Counted from the first letter of the stretch, positions 1 to 8,859 are shown. The stretch: 64,000 nt of DNA from Rhodococcus sovatensis (GCF_037327425.1 NZ_CP147846.1:3534001-3598000), one strand, 5' to 3'. Program-made: numbers and translations. Notes: generated by a model from the letters alone, not told the origin.

Positions 1-968
1 GCGAGGTGAACGTCGGTGCCGCCGGTCAGCACCGACACGCCCTTCTCTGCGACATCGGCGCCGTTCAGGCGTTCGGCCAGCAGTGAGGCGCCGAGGAGTG
101 TGCGCTCCTGACGTTCCTTGAACTCGGGCGTCGCGGCGATCTTGAAGGCGACGGCCTTGGCTGCGATGGCGTGCATGAGTGGCCCACCCTGCTGGCCGGG
201 GAAGACCGCGGAGTTGATCTTCTTGGCCCACTCCTTCTTGGCGAGGATCAGGCCGGAGCGAGGACCGCCGAGCGTCTTGTGCACTGTCGAAGACACGACG
301 TCCGCGTACGGGACGGGCGAGGGGTGCAAGCCTGCCGCCACGAGACCGGCGAAGTGAGCCATGTCGACCCACAGCAGCGCACCGACCTCGTCGGCGATGG
401 AACGAAACGCCTCGAAATCCTGATGCCGCGGGTATGCAGACCAACCGGCGATGAGAACCTGCGGCTTGGCCTGGACGGCCTGCTTGCGCACCTCGTCCAT
501 GTCGATCCGGTGGTCTTCTTTGCTGACGCCGTAGGACTCGACCTCGTAGAGCTTGCCGGAGAAGTTGAGCTTCATGCCATGTGTGAGGTGCCCACCGTGT
601 GCCAGATCGAGGCCCATGATCTTGTCACCCGGGTTGATCAGCGCCATCAGCACCGCGGCGTTGGCCTGAGCACCCGCGTGCGGCTGGACGTTGGCGAACT
701 CGGCACCGAACAGTTCTTTGGCCCGGTTGCGCGCGAGATCCTCGACGACGTCGACGTGTTCGCAACCGCCGTAGTAACGACGGCCGGGGTAGCCCTCGGC
801 GTACTTGTTGGTCAGAACGCTGCCCTGAGCCTGCAGCACGGCGCGCGGGACGAAGTTCTCGGACGCGATCATCTCGAGGGTGTCGCGCTGGCGACCGAGC
901 TCACCCGCCATGGCTTCGGCGACCTCGGGGTCGAGCTCGGCCAAAGACAGGTTGTTGACGTCGGTCAT
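1..968 (-). CDS. glyA: Serine hydroxymethyltransferase, 3' end outside window
   Basis: Converts serine and tetrahydrofolate to glycine and methylene-THF in the cytoplasm, using PLP. The reverse strand from the ATG at 968 reads MTDVNNLSLAELDPEVAEAM and continues with family hallmarks: the IASENFVP segment, NKYAEGYPGRRYYGGCE, the LDLAHGGHLTHG loop, and STVHKTLGGPRSG, in which the Lys near residue 230 is the PLP-binding Lys. About 322 of the usual ~430 codons are present; the remainder lies left of base 1. A purine-rich TTGGAGA sits about 7 nt upstream of the ATG. The gene lies downstream of the DUF885 gene on the same strand. Assignment is secure; only the end is missing. Confidence 0.97.
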   Translation of the reverse strand, partial: MTDVNNLSLAELDPEVAEAMAGELGRQRDTLEMIASENFVPRAVLQAQGSVLTNKYAEGYPGRRYYGGCEHVDVVEDLARNRAKELFGAEFANVQPHAGAQANAAVLMALINPGDKIMGLDLAHGGHLTHGMKLNFSGKLYEVESYGVSKEDHRIDMDEVRKQAVQAKPQVLIAGWSAYPRHQDFEAFRSIADEVGALLWVDMAHFAGLVAAGLHPSPVPYADVVSSTVHKTLGGPRSGLILAKKEWAKKINSAVFPGQQGGPLMHAIAAKAVAFKIAATPEFKERQERTLLGASLLAERLNGADVAEKGVSVLTGGTDVHL

Positions 969-1061
969 TTCAAGAATCTCCAAAGGAACGCGGCGAGGTG
1001 GGCGTACACAGCTTAAGATATGCGCCCTCGGCACCCGTGTGCGCATGGTTGCCGCCCGCCG

Positions 1062-2282
1062 TCACGCCCAGCTTTCCGGGGTGCGCAGCGCACTCGGAAC
1101 GAGCGGCTCGTCGAGGAGCCGACCGAACAGCGCCGAGCGCTCGCCGACCGTCGCACCGCGGTTCAGCCAACCGTCGAGAAGCTTGTATCCCTCGACGTAC
1201 GTGCTGATGTATGCCCGCCACAGCGGCGAGGACAAGAACTTCAAGCTTTGACGCGCCCGCTTGGGCGACGTCAGTGACCACCGCTCCAAATATGCCGCGA
1301 CGTCGTCGTGCGACTTGTGCTGGTCGTGCAGCAACAGAGCCGCATCTTGACGGACCCCGAGCAGCTGACTGGACGCAGCCGACAATCGCTCGGCCTTCTC
1401 TCCGTCGAATCGAAGCCCCAGATCGGCGTAGATCTCTTGCGCCCACATCCCCCAGCCTGGCCCGACGATGGACTTCAGAGCCAGATCGGCAAGCCCTTCG
1501 GCCATCAAGCACTGCGGGGTGTTGACGAGGAACAGTGTCTGCTCCAGCTGACCGGCCGAGACAAGTCCGGCTTCCTTGCGGCAGTGCTCGGTGTGGTGGC
1601 CGGGATACGCCTCGTGCGCGATCAGGTACGGCAGGTGCGCCATCTGCTGATCCAGGTCGGAATTGATCGCCACTGTGGACGTGTAGTTGCCGAGGTAGTA
1701 GTTGAATCCGGACCACGGCTTGTCGCCGACGACTTCGTAGTTCACCTGCTCGGTCTCCGGCAGTGCGTACTCGGCGCGAACCCGGTCACGAAGGGCGCTC
1801 GAAAAAGCGTCGACGCAGTCCTGAAGTCGGTCCGCGGGCACGACGTCTGCAGACCGGTGTGCCGCGAGACGTTCGGCAAGCGAGCCTGGACCGTCGAGCA
1901 CCTCGTCCATTCGTCGATGTGCCTCCCGGTACTCATCCTGATCACCCGGCTCGATCCGGACATCGAAGTATGCGAAGACCTCGTCGACGAAACCGATGTC
2001 GTCGCCGGCGAACTTACGGCCCGAACACTCGAGCGCACGCAGATGGACATCGATGAAGTCGACTCTCTGCTGCGGCAGGTCGGTGCTCGCAAGTTCCGCA
2101 CGTAGCTCGGCGGCCCTCCGCGCCAGGGCTCGGGGTTCGGGCGCAGGTGCGTTCTCGGTCTGCCTGCGCAGCTCGGGATCACCGGTGTACGCGTCGACGA
2201 ACCCTTCTTCGAGTCGGTCGAATTTCAGACCGAGCAGAAGATATTCGCGGACGAAGGAATCGGCATTCATGTGGATCGACAT
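1062..2282 (-). CDS. DUF885 family metallopeptidase-like protein
   Basis: A 406-residue cytoplasmic protein without signal peptide. It carries the DUF885 signature HEAYPGHH (an HExxxHH zinc-binding type motif) around residue 224, with a following EGLADL segment that would supply the downstream acidic ligand. DUF885 proteins are predicted zinc-dependent carboxypeptidase-like enzymes; the substrate here cannot be read from sequence. The ATG at 2282 is followed by a second ATG four codons on (MSIHMNADSF), so the start is uncertain by 12 nt. It is divergent from coaA and lies upstream of glyA on the same strand. Confidence 0.85.
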   Translation of the reverse strand: MSIHMNADSFVREYLLLGLKFDRLEEGFVDAYTGDPELRRQTENAPAPEPRALARRAAELRAELASTDLPQQRVDFIDVHLRALECSGRKFAGDDIGFVDEVFAYFDVRIEPGDQDEYREAHRRMDEVLDGPGSLAERLAAHRSADVVPADRLQDCVDAFSSALRDRVRAEYALPETEQVNYEVVGDKPWSGFNYYLGNYTSTVAINSDLDQQMAHLPYLIAHEAYPGHHTEHCRKEAGLVSAGQLEQTLFLVNTPQCLMAEGLADLALKSIVGPGWGMWAQEIYADLGLRFDGEKAERLSAASSQLLGVRQDAALLLHDQHKSHDDVAAYLERWSLTSPKRARQSLKFLSSPLWRAYISTYVEGYKLLDGWLNRGATVGERSALFGRLLDEPLVPSALRTPESWA

Positions 2283-2286
2283 TAGC

Positions 2287-2336
2287 GGGCGTCAGGAGTG
2301 GAGCCTGCGGAACGACCCGGGCGTCAGGAGTGGAGC
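2287..2336. repeat. 18-bp direct repeat in the DUF885-coaA divergent region
   Basis: GGGCGTCAGGAGTGGAGC occurs identically at 2287-2304 and 2319-2336 (32-bp period). It lies immediately upstream of the DUF885 start codon, within the 200-bp gap to coaA. It could be paired regulator sites or a repeat-element remnant. The rest of the gap shows no gene. Confidence 0.6.
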
Positions 2337-2482
2337 GAAGCGGAGTCGGAGCCGACATGAACGCGCGGTGAACCACCCCGCCCGTGCGAGTCTTTGTGCC
2401 AGCGAGCACAATCTGAAGCCATGCGACTAGCGCTCTGTCGGAGCACACGCCTTCCGGGCCACCGCTACCTGCGCAGCATTCG

Positions 2483-3415
2483 GTGTCGCGAGTGAGCGAA
2501 TCCAGTCCGTACGTCGAGTTCGACCGCGCTCAGTGGCGGACGCTGCGGCAGTCGACCCCTCTTGTTCTCACCGAGGAAGAACTCGTCGGTCTCAGGGGGC
2601 TCGGCGAGCAGATCGATCTCGACGAGGTGGCCGAGGTCTACCTTCCTCTCGCACGTCTCATTCACCTTCAAGTTGCTGCACGACAGCGTCTGTTCGCCGC
2701 AACCGCGACGTTCCTCGGTGAGAAGCACCCCGACCGTCAGGTGCCGTTCGTCATCGGAGTCGCAGGAAGTGTTGCTGTCGGAAAGTCGACGACAGCGCGT
2801 GTTCTGCAGGCGTTGCTCGCGCGGTGGGACCATCATCCCCGCGTCGATCTGGTCACCACCGACGGATTCCTGTATTCGACAGGAGAGCTGATGCGGCGCG
2901 GGATCCTGCACCGCAAAGGGTTTCCGGAGAGCTACGACCGGCGCAAGCTGCTGCGCTTCGTAACGGAGGTGAAGTCCGGCGCCGAGGAAGTGGCGGCGCC
3001 TGTCTACTCACACGTCTCGTACGACATCATCAAGGGCCAGTTCCACATGGTCCGTCAACCGGACATCCTCATCGTCGAGGGCCTCAACGTGCTGCAGACA
3101 GGTCCTCGCCTGATGGTGTCCGACCTGTTCGACTTCTCGATCTACGTCGATGCTCGCATCGAGGATATCGAGGCGTGGTACGTCAAACGCTTTCTCGCAC
3201 TGCGTGAGACGTCGTTCGCGGATCCCGACGCGCACTTCCACCACTATGCCAACTTGTCCGACGAGCATGCCCGGATCGCGGCCGAGGACCTGTGGCATTC
3301 GATCAACCTGCCGAACCTCGTCGACAATATTCTGCCCACGCGGCCGCGGGCGACGATGGTGCTGCGCAAGGACGCCGACCACACCATCAACAGGCTGCGG
3401 CTGAGGAAGCTGTAG
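2483..3415 (+). CDS. coaA: Type I pantothenate kinase
   Basis: Phosphorylates pantothenate with ATP, the first and rate-controlling step of coenzyme A synthesis. The 310-residue protein has the usual length for the bacterial type I enzyme. It shows the P-loop GVAGSVAVGKST near residues 92-103 and the conserved segments TTDGFLYS, RKGFPESYD, YSHVSYDI and DILIVEGLNVLQ. The GTG at 2483 (MSRVSESSPYVEF) is used; another GTG three codons later is possible because no strong ribosome-binding site separates them. It is convergent with the prenyl synthase gene, with a hairpin repeat between them. Confidence 0.96.
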   Translation: MSRVSESSPYVEFDRAQWRTLRQSTPLVLTEEELVGLRGLGEQIDLDEVAEVYLPLARLIHLQVAARQRLFAATATFLGEKHPDRQVPFVIGVAGSVAVGKSTTARVLQALLARWDHHPRVDLVTTDGFLYSTGELMRRGILHRKGFPESYDRRKLLRFVTEVKSGAEEVAAPVYSHVSYDIIKGQFHMVRQPDILIVEGLNVLQTGPRLMVSDLFDFSIYVDARIEDIEAWYVKRFLALRETSFADPDAHFHHYANLSDEHARIAAEDLWHSINLPNLVDNILPTRPRATMVLRKDADHTINRLRLRKL

Positions 3416-3498
3416 GCCCTCCGGCCCCAGTGGCACGGAAAAGCGCACTCCAGGACACTTAACCATGCCACTGGCGGCGGAGCCGCCCAGCGACACCG
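3410..3498. repeat. Dispersed hairpin repeat, copy 1 (coaA/prenyl synthase gap)
   Basis: Inverted arms CAGTGGCACG (3428-3437) and CATGCCACTG (3464-3473) flank a core containing GCACTCCAGGACACTTA. A GGCGGAGCCGCC block follows the right arm. It occupies the gap between the convergent coaA and prenyl synthase genes, where the folded transcript could terminate both. It matches three other copies, near 25.9, 31.9 and 44.2 kb. Confidence 0.75.
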
Positions 3499-3524
3499 CG
3501 GAGCCGCCCAAGTCGCACCGAGCG

Positions 3525-4307
3525 CTAGATCCCGAACCGCCGGTGCCGCGCAGCGTAGTCACGCAACGCCCGCAGGAAGTCGACGCGCCTGAACTCTGGC
3601 CAGTAGGCCTCGGTGAACCATATTTCGGAATATGCGCTCTGCCACAGCAGAAACCCCGACAGCCGCTGCTCGCCCGACGTTCGGATGACGAGGTCCGGGT
3701 CGGGTTGACCGGAGGTGTAGAGGTGACTGTCGATAGCGTCGACGCTGACCGCTCGAACGAGATCGTCGCCGGTGACGCCCTCGGCGATCTTCTCGGCGAG
3801 TAGCGCTTGCACTGCATCGGCGATCTCTTGGCGCCCGCCGTATCCGACGGCGACGTTGACGTGGGTTCCGGTTCGTCCCGCGGTCAAGCGGGCTGCCTCT
3901 TTCAGCCTGCGCGCAGTCGGCTCGGGCAGCGACTCGAGAGTTCCGACGATCTTGACGCCCCAGTTCTGCTCAGGTCCGCAGATTTCTTCGACGACATCGG
4001 TGATGATCTCGAGCAGGGAGTCCAGCTCGTCGGGGTCGCGGCGCAGATTCTCCGTCGACAGCAGATAGATCGTCGCCATTTCGATGCCGGCAGCGTCGCA
4101 CCAGCCGAGCATTTCGGCGATCTTGAGTGCGCCCATCCGATGTCCGTGCGCGACGTCGGTGAATCCGTTCTCCCGAGCCCAACGCCTGTTGCCGTCGCAC
4201 ATCACAGCAACGTGACGAGGGTGCGCCACATCATCGAGTTGCGTCAGTAGACGTCGCTCGTACACGTTGTAGAGGACGCTTCGCATCTTGGTCGGGAGAA
4301 TCTTCAC
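3525..4307 (-). CDS. Short-chain (Z)-prenyl diphosphate synthase, UppS family
   Basis: Condenses isopentenyl diphosphate onto an allylic primer in cis. It has the cis-prenyltransferase motif AVMCDGNRRWAR with the catalytic Asp, the YLLSTENL segment, and the C-terminal RTSGEQRLSGFLLWQS and WPEF elements. It lies beside hemolysin III, as Rv1086 (Z,E-farnesyl diphosphate synthase) lies beside Rv1085c in M. tuberculosis, so a short-chain product for polyprenyl-phosphate synthesis is more likely than undecaprenyl diphosphate. I place the start at GTG 4307 (MKILPTKMRSVLYNVYERRL, 260 aa), which fits the family length; the frame stays open to a GTG at 4328. Chain length cannot be proven from sequence. 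Confidence 0.88.
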   Translation of the reverse strand: MKILPTKMRSVLYNVYERRLLTQLDDVAHPRHVAVMCDGNRRWARENGFTDVAHGHRMGALKIAEMLGWCDAAGIEMATIYLLSTENLRRDPDELDSLLEIITDVVEEICGPEQNWGVKIVGTLESLPEPTARRLKEAARLTAGRTGTHVNVAVGYGGRQEIADAVQALLAEKIAEGVTGDDLVRAVSVDAIDSHLYTSGQPDPDLVIRTSGEQRLSGFLLWQSAYSEIWFTEAYWPEFRRVDFLRALRDYAARHRRFGI

Positions 4308-4377
4308 CGGGACATCACCACGGGGCACAACCTTACGCCGAGACCCAATCGGAACCCGCCGGTAGAGTAGGCGGCGA

Positions 4378-4395
4378 ACCTACGGTTGCGTAGGT
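4378..4395. promoter_or_regulatory. Perfect palindrome ACCTACG-GTTG-CGTAGGT, likely operator
   Basis: Seven-base inverted arms separated by GTTG lie between a possible -10 (TAGAGT, about 4362-4367) and the hemolysin III start. This is a typical position for a TetR-type repressor to block transcription. No regulator gene is adjacent, so the binding protein is unknown. Confidence 0.5.
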
Positions 4396-4416
4396 AATGC
4401 AGAGGAGGTTGTGCCA

Positions 4417-5082
4417 GTGACGATGTTCGGAATCGACGAACTCCCCGTCAAACCCCGCATGCGCGGGTGGATACACCTGTATGCATTCGGAGTCGCAGTC
4501 GTCGCCGGAATCGTACTGGTGACGCTTGCGTTCAGCATGGTGTCCGCCAGCGCCGGCGTCGCCACCGCTGTCTATGCCGTCACCGTGTGTGGGGTGTTCG
4601 GAGTCAGTGCCACCTACCACCGAGTGCACTGGGACAACCCTGTCCATCGAACGTGGATGAAGCGAGCCGACCACTCGATGATCTTCGTGTTCATCGCCGG
4701 CAGCTACACCCCGTTCGCAGTCCTCGGACTCCCTCCGAACACCGGTCGAACTCTTCTGATCGTCGTTTGGCTCGGAGCGCTGGGCGGCGTCGCGCTGAAG
4801 ATGTTGTGGCCCCAGAGCCCGCGCTGGGTCGGCGTTCCGCTGTACCTGATTCTCGGGTGGGCAATCGTCCCGGTTGCGCCTACGCTCATCGAGCACGTCG
4901 GCTACGCGCCGTTCGTGCTGCTCCTGGTCGGCGGGGTTCTGTACAGCATCGGCGCAATTCTCTACGCCACCAAGTGGCCCAACCCCTGGCCTTCGACATT
5001 CGGCCATCACGAGTTCTTCCATGCCGCAACCGTGCTCGCCGCGATCTGTCATCTCGTCGCAGTCTGGTTGGTGTTGTTCTAG
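4417..5082 (+). CDS. Hemolysin III family (PAQR-like) membrane protein
   Basis: A 221-residue integral membrane protein of the hemolysin III/YqfA family with about seven hydrophobic segments. It shows family motifs: the SATYHRVHW region with conserved Ser and His, WMKRADHSMIFVFIAGSYTP near the middle, and C-terminal GHHEFFHAATVLA with paired His. These polar residues resemble the metal site of PAQR receptors and ceramidases; haemolytic activity should not be assumed. An AGAGGAGG ribosome-binding site (4401-4408) favours the GTG at 4417 (8-nt spacing) over the GTG at 4411. It is divergent from the prenyl synthase gene, as in M. tuberculosis. Confidence 0.9.
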   Translation: MTMFGIDELPVKPRMRGWIHLYAFGVAVVAGIVLVTLAFSMVSASAGVATAVYAVTVCGVFGVSATYHRVHWDNPVHRTWMKRADHSMIFVFIAGSYTPFAVLGLPPNTGRTLLIVVWLGALGGVALKMLWPQSPRWVGVPLYLILGWAIVPVAPTLIEHVGYAPFVLLLVGGVLYSIGAILYATKWPNPWPSTFGHHEFFHAATVLAAICHLVAVWLVLF

Positions 5083-5088
5083 CTTTCG

Positions 5089-7098
5089 CTATCGGTGCAA
5101 CGCCCGGAGCAGATCCTGCTCGGTCGTGACCGGCCTGTCGCACACGAAGCCGCGACACACATACGCAGCCTCCTGGCCGTCTACCGTCGGCCGGTCGGAC
5201 AACAGCGGTGAGGAATCGACCGCGCCGGCAACGATGGTCGTGCCGCCCGGTGCGTGCGCACGAGCAATCCGCAGCAACCGACTGTCTCCGTCGGTGGAGA
5301 TCGCTACCTGCAGCGGCCCGCGGACGGACGCTTCCGCGACGGCCAGCCAGTGACCTCCCGAACGCGGAGCCCGCTCGAGCACGAGCGCAGCCCCAGCAAG
5401 GCCGGCCGACGCCAACTCGCCGTACCTCGTCCCGGCATCGGGAGCCATCAGGGCCTCGGCGATCAGCAGGGCTTCGGTGATCGTCGACGCACCGGACGGC
5501 GTCGCATTGTCGAGGGGATCTCGCGGGCGCGTGACCAATGTCTCGGCATCGTCGGCGGTATCGAACCAGCTACCGCGATGGTCCGCGTCGGCGAAGTGCT
5601 CGATTGCGGCGTCGAGAAGCACCCGCGCCCGCCCGGACCAGACGAGGTCACCGGTCGCCTGAAACAGCGACAGCGAAGCCACAGCCAAGCATGCGTAGTC
5701 CTCCAGCACTCCAGTTGCGTCGCCGACGTGAGAGCCGAGCGACGCCCGACGAAGCCGACCGTTCTCCTCGTGCCGAGCGAAGATCTGCTCACCGCACTCG
5801 ACGGCCGCATCGATCCAATCGGGGCGTCCCAATCCTGCACCCGCTTCGGCAAGAGCGGTGATCGCCAATCCGTTCCATGCGGTCACAACTTTGTCATCGC
5901 GACCCGGCTGTGGCCGCTGATTGCGTGCGTCCATCAACTTCTGTGTGACGGCGGTGTAGCGCCCGAAGTCCTCGGGATCCTCCGGCAGCTGCAGCACCGA
6001 CATTCCAGCCTCGAACGTGCCCGAGGTGTCGACACCGAACAGCCCCGCAGCCCAGACACCGTCCTCGAATCCGAGAACGTCCACCAGCTGCTCCGGGGTC
6101 CATGCGTAGGTCAGCCCTTCCACACCCTCGGTGTCGGCATCGAGAGCGGAGGCGAAACAACCTGTGTCGGTGCGGAGTTCACGCAGCATGAAGTGTGCAG
6201 TCGCGTCGGCGATCCGGGTCGCGAGCGGATCGGAGGTGACGCGCGCGAGATGACCGTACAGCCGCAGCAGGAGTGCGTTGTCGTAGAGCATCTTCTCGAA
6301 GTGCGGGACGATCCACTCCGCGTCGACGGAGTAGCGCGCGAAGCCGCCACCGATCTGGTCGTAGATACCCCCGCGCGCCATCGCCGCCGCCGTGCGCTGC
6401 ACTGCGGCCAAAGCCGCTGCAGATCCGGTCCGCTCGTGATGTCGCAGCAGCCCTTCGAGTAGCGCTCCTGGTGGAAACTTCGGTGCGCCACCGAATCCAC
6501 CGAAATCGACGTCCTCGTCCCCGAGCACCGACGCGACGGCTTCGGCCAGCAGATCCGAGTCGACGGGCCGATCCGACGTCGGAATCCGGCCGGAATTCTC
6601 ACGCATCGCCTCGGTGATCGCGGCGGAGGCGTCGAACACTTCGGTTCGCCGAGTCGCCCAGGTGTCTGCGATGGCCTCGAGCAGTTGCGGGAACGACGGA
6701 GTTCCCGCGCGGGGCCTCGGCGGGTAGTAGGTGCCGCAGTAGAACGGTTCGCCGTCCGGGGTGAGGAAGCAGGTCATCGGCCACCCGCCCTGACCCGTCA
6801 TTGCGACGGTGGCGTTCATGTACACGGCGTCGAGATCCGGTCGTTCCTCGCGATCGACCTTGATGCAGACGAAGCTCGCGTTCATCAGGGCGGCGGTGGC
6901 GTCGTCCTCGAAGGATTCGTGGGCCATGACATGGCACCAATGGCACGCGGAGTACCCGATCGACAACAGGATCGGCACGTCGCGGTCCCGAGCCGACTCC
7001 AACGTCTCGGGAGTCCACTGCTGCCAGTGGACGGGATTGTCGGCGTGCTGGCGCAGGTACGGACTCGTAGCCGTACCGAGCGCATTGCCGTCCAGCAC
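5089..7098 (-). CDS. Thioredoxin-domain protein of the YyaL/SSP411 (DUF255) family
   Basis: A 669-residue protein with an N-terminal thioredoxin-like DUF255 domain (NPVHWQQW, then SIGYSACHWCHVMAHESFED near residues 45-65, and GGWPMTCFLTPDGEPFYCGTYYP near 110). A long alpha/alpha-barrel region resembling N-acylglucosamine epimerase/six-hairpin folds follows (GGGFARYSVDAEWIVPHFEKMLYDNA around residue 250). The CHWC pair is the redox motif. The physiological role is not established in bacteria. Its start lies 2 nt from the end of the small membrane protein gene, so the two are probably co-transcribed with mca. Confidence 0.9.
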   Translation of the reverse strand: MLDGNALGTATSPYLRQHADNPVHWQQWTPETLESARDRDVPILLSIGYSACHWCHVMAHESFEDDATAALMNASFVCIKVDREERPDLDAVYMNATVAMTGQGGWPMTCFLTPDGEPFYCGTYYPPRPRAGTPSFPQLLEAIADTWATRRTEVFDASAAITEAMRENSGRIPTSDRPVDSDLLAEAVASVLGDEDVDFGGFGGAPKFPPGALLEGLLRHHERTGSAAALAAVQRTAAAMARGGIYDQIGGGFARYSVDAEWIVPHFEKMLYDNALLLRLYGHLARVTSDPLATRIADATAHFMLRELRTDTGCFASALDADTEGVEGLTYAWTPEQLVDVLGFEDGVWAAGLFGVDTSGTFEAGMSVLQLPEDPEDFGRYTAVTQKLMDARNQRPQPGRDDKVVTAWNGLAITALAEAGAGLGRPDWIDAAVECGEQIFARHEENGRLRRASLGSHVGDATGVLEDYACLAVASLSLFQATGDLVWSGRARVLLDAAIEHFADADHRGSWFDTADDAETLVTRPRDPLDNATPSGASTITEALLIAEALMAPDAGTRYGELASAGLAGAALVLERAPRSGGHWLAVAEASVRGPLQVAISTDGDSRLLRIARAHAPGGTTIVAGAVDSSPLLSDRPTVDGQEAAYVCRGFVCDRPVTTEQDLLRALHR

Positions 7099-7100
7099 AG

Positions 7101-7364
7101 TCAGTTCTCGCCGGCTTTCGACTGCGTTCCGTGCTCAGGACCGAGATCGTGAACAGCGCCCCTGTCGGTGCCCTCGTCGAGCTCCTGATCTGCCGCCGGA
7201 TCGTCCTTCTCGAAGGTATCGGGGAGCTTCTTGATCTGCTTGTTCATGGACCAGATGAGAAGAGCGGTGCCGACGAGCAGAGCGACGATGATGACCAGAC
7301 CGATCGGCGAGGACTTGCCGAACTCCGGACCAGGCGCACCCTGGGCCATCAACTGCACGATCAC
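7101..7364 (-). CDS. Small single-pass membrane protein (Rv1083-like)
   Basis: An 87-residue protein: a short N-terminus, one hydrophobic segment (SPIGLVIIVALLVGTALLIW), then the basic stretch MNKQIKKLP and an acidic tail. The start is the GTG at 7364, which overlaps the mca stop codon in a GTGA and implies translational coupling. Small proteins in this position, between mca and the YyaL-like gene, are conserved in related genomes (M. tuberculosis Rv1083). Function is unknown; membrane association next to mycothiol-dependent detoxification is the only contextual clue. Confidence 0.75.
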   Translation of the reverse strand: MIVQLMAQGAPGPEFGKSSPIGLVIIVALLVGTALLIWSMNKQIKKLPDTFEKDDPAADQELDEGTDRGAVHDLGPEHGTQSKAGEN

Positions 7365-8254
7365 CTGTCGGTCCCTGTCTCGATGTCGGCGGTGTCGATT
7401 CCTGCGAAGAGTTCCGTTTCCGGAATCGAGGTCTTCACCCGAGTCCGTGCCAGCTCGTACTCCTCGGTCGGCCACAGCTTGCGCTGCACTTCGAGAGGCA
7501 CGGCGAAGAACGAACCGTTGGGATCGATCTGGGTGGCGTGCGCGCGCAGGGCGTCGTCCCGCTGCTCGAAATAATCGCCGACGGTGACCTGCGTGGTGAT
7601 GCGTTCCATGATCTCGTCACGCTCGGAAGTCCATCTCTTCAACCAGTCGACGAACGGGCTTTCCTCGCCGCGATCGATGAACCAGTCGTGGAAGAGCTGC
7701 ATCTTCTTTCGAAGGAAACCGTGTGAGTAGTACAGCTTGAGCGGGGTCCACGGCTCACCTGCATCGGGGAACTTCTCCGGATCGCCTGCAGCTTCGTACG
7801 CAGCGACGGATACCTCGTGGCACCGGATGTGGTCGGGGTGCGGGTAGCCGCCCTTCTCGTCGTACGTGGTGATCACGTGCGGCTTGAACTCGCGGATGAC
7901 CTTGACGAGTGCTTCGGTGGACTCCTCGAGCGGCACGAGCGCAAAGCAGCCCTCGGGCAGGGGCGGCAGCGGATCACCCTCGGGAAGTCCCGAATCCACG
8001 TAACCGAGCCACGTCTGCCGAACTCCCAGGATGCGCGCAGCCTCGGCCATCTCCTCGCGCCGAACTTCCTGGATGCGGTCGCGCACACCAGGGATGTCCA
8101 TCGCTGGGTTGAGGATGTCTCCTCGCTCGCCACCAGTGAGGGTCACGATCAGGATGTCGTTTCCCTCGGCTGCGTACCGAGCCGTCGTCGCGGCACCCTT
8201 GCTCGACTCGTCGTCAGGATGGGCGTGCACCGCCATGAGCCGTAGTCCGGACAC
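7361..8254 (-). CDS. mca: Mycothiol S-conjugate amidase
   Basis: Cleaves mycothiol S-conjugates to a mercapturic acid and GlcN-Ins during detoxification of electrophiles and antibiotics. The 297-residue protein belongs to the LmbE/PIG-L zinc hydrolase family: AHPDDESSKG near residue 11 gives the HxDD metal/catalytic site, and HPDHIRCHE gives the later His ligands. The Lys in SSKG is typical of Mca rather than MshB. It heads an operon with the small membrane protein and the YyaL-like gene (4-bp overlap), and is divergent from the DUF4307 gene. Confidence 0.95.
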   Translation of the reverse strand: MSGLRLMAVHAHPDDESSKGAATTARYAAEGNDILIVTLTGGERGDILNPAMDIPGVRDRIQEVRREEMAEAARILGVRQTWLGYVDSGLPEGDPLPPLPEGCFALVPLEESTEALVKVIREFKPHVITTYDEKGGYPHPDHIRCHEVSVAAYEAAGDPEKFPDAGEPWTPLKLYYSHGFLRKKMQLFHDWFIDRGEESPFVDWLKRWTSERDEIMERITTQVTVGDYFEQRDDALRAHATQIDPNGSFFAVPLEVQRKLWPTEEYELARTRVKTSIPETELFAGIDTADIETGTDR

Positions 8255-8375
8255 GTTCTTTCCTCACCTCAGCTTCGCCTGCTTCTTTCGCTCCCCCTAT
8301 AGTTCCACTTGGCGCCGACATGCCTCGCACCGGCTGCCGCAGACCTGACAAGGTTCCGTTCCGACGAAAGTTCGT

Positions 8376-8801
8376 ATGACTGCCACGCTCCCCGAAGGCC
8401 GGTATCCGGTATCGACCACGCGTCGTGCAGTGGGAGGTCGAACCAAGAACATCCTGCTGGTAGTCGTCCTGCTCGTCGGGCTTGCGGTCGCCTACCTCGG
8501 CTACCTCCGTTTCTCTGTGCAGGACGTCGAGGGAAAAGCACTGTCCTTCGATCTGGTGGACGATTCGACCATTTCCATCGGGTTCAGTGTCACCCGCGCC
8601 GATCCGTCGGACGACGTCGTCTGCATTGTTCGTGCTCGCTCGCGTGACGGTTCGGAGAGCGGTCGGCGTGAGGTACTCGTGCCTGGCTCGTCCGCGCAGG
8701 AAGTCGAGGTGACGTCGGTCGTACGCACCTCGAAGCCTCCCGCCATGGGCGACGTATACGGGTGCAGCACGAATGTCCCCGACTATTTACGGGCAGGCTG
8801 A
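8376..8801 (+). CDS. DUF4307 membrane protein
   Basis: A 141-residue protein with a short cytoplasmic N-terminus ending in basic residues (GGRTKN), one transmembrane helix (ILLVVVLLVGLAVAYLGYL, about residues 27-45) and an extracytoplasmic domain of about 95 residues. This matches the actinobacterial DUF4307 family (Rv1081c position between greA and mca). Two Cys (VVCIVRA and YGCSTN) could pair outside the membrane. Function is unknown. Confidence 0.85.
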   Translation: MTATLPEGRYPVSTTRRAVGGRTKNILLVVVLLVGLAVAYLGYLRFSVQDVEGKALSFDLVDDSTISIGFSVTRADPSDDVVCIVRARSRDGSESGRREVLVPGSSAQEVEVTSVVRTSKPPAMGDVYGCSTNVPDYLRAG

Positions 8802-8859
8802 CCTACCGCTGCCTCGTGGTAAGATTGCGCTGTACACGGTTCCGAACTGGAGCCGTGTA
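8798..8859 (+). promoter_or_regulatory. Putative greA promoter with a strong hairpin at the leader's 5' end
   Basis: CTGACC (8798-8803) lies 16-17 bp upstream of TAAGAT/AAGATT (about 8820-8825), a plausible sigma-A promoter. It is followed by an 11-bp stem at 8833-8843/8849-8859 (TACACGGTTCC ... GGAGCCGTGTA, one G-U pair, loop GAACT). The predicted leader to greA would be about 200 nt. The hairpin lacks a U-run, so it is not an obvious intrinsic terminator. Confidence 0.4.
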
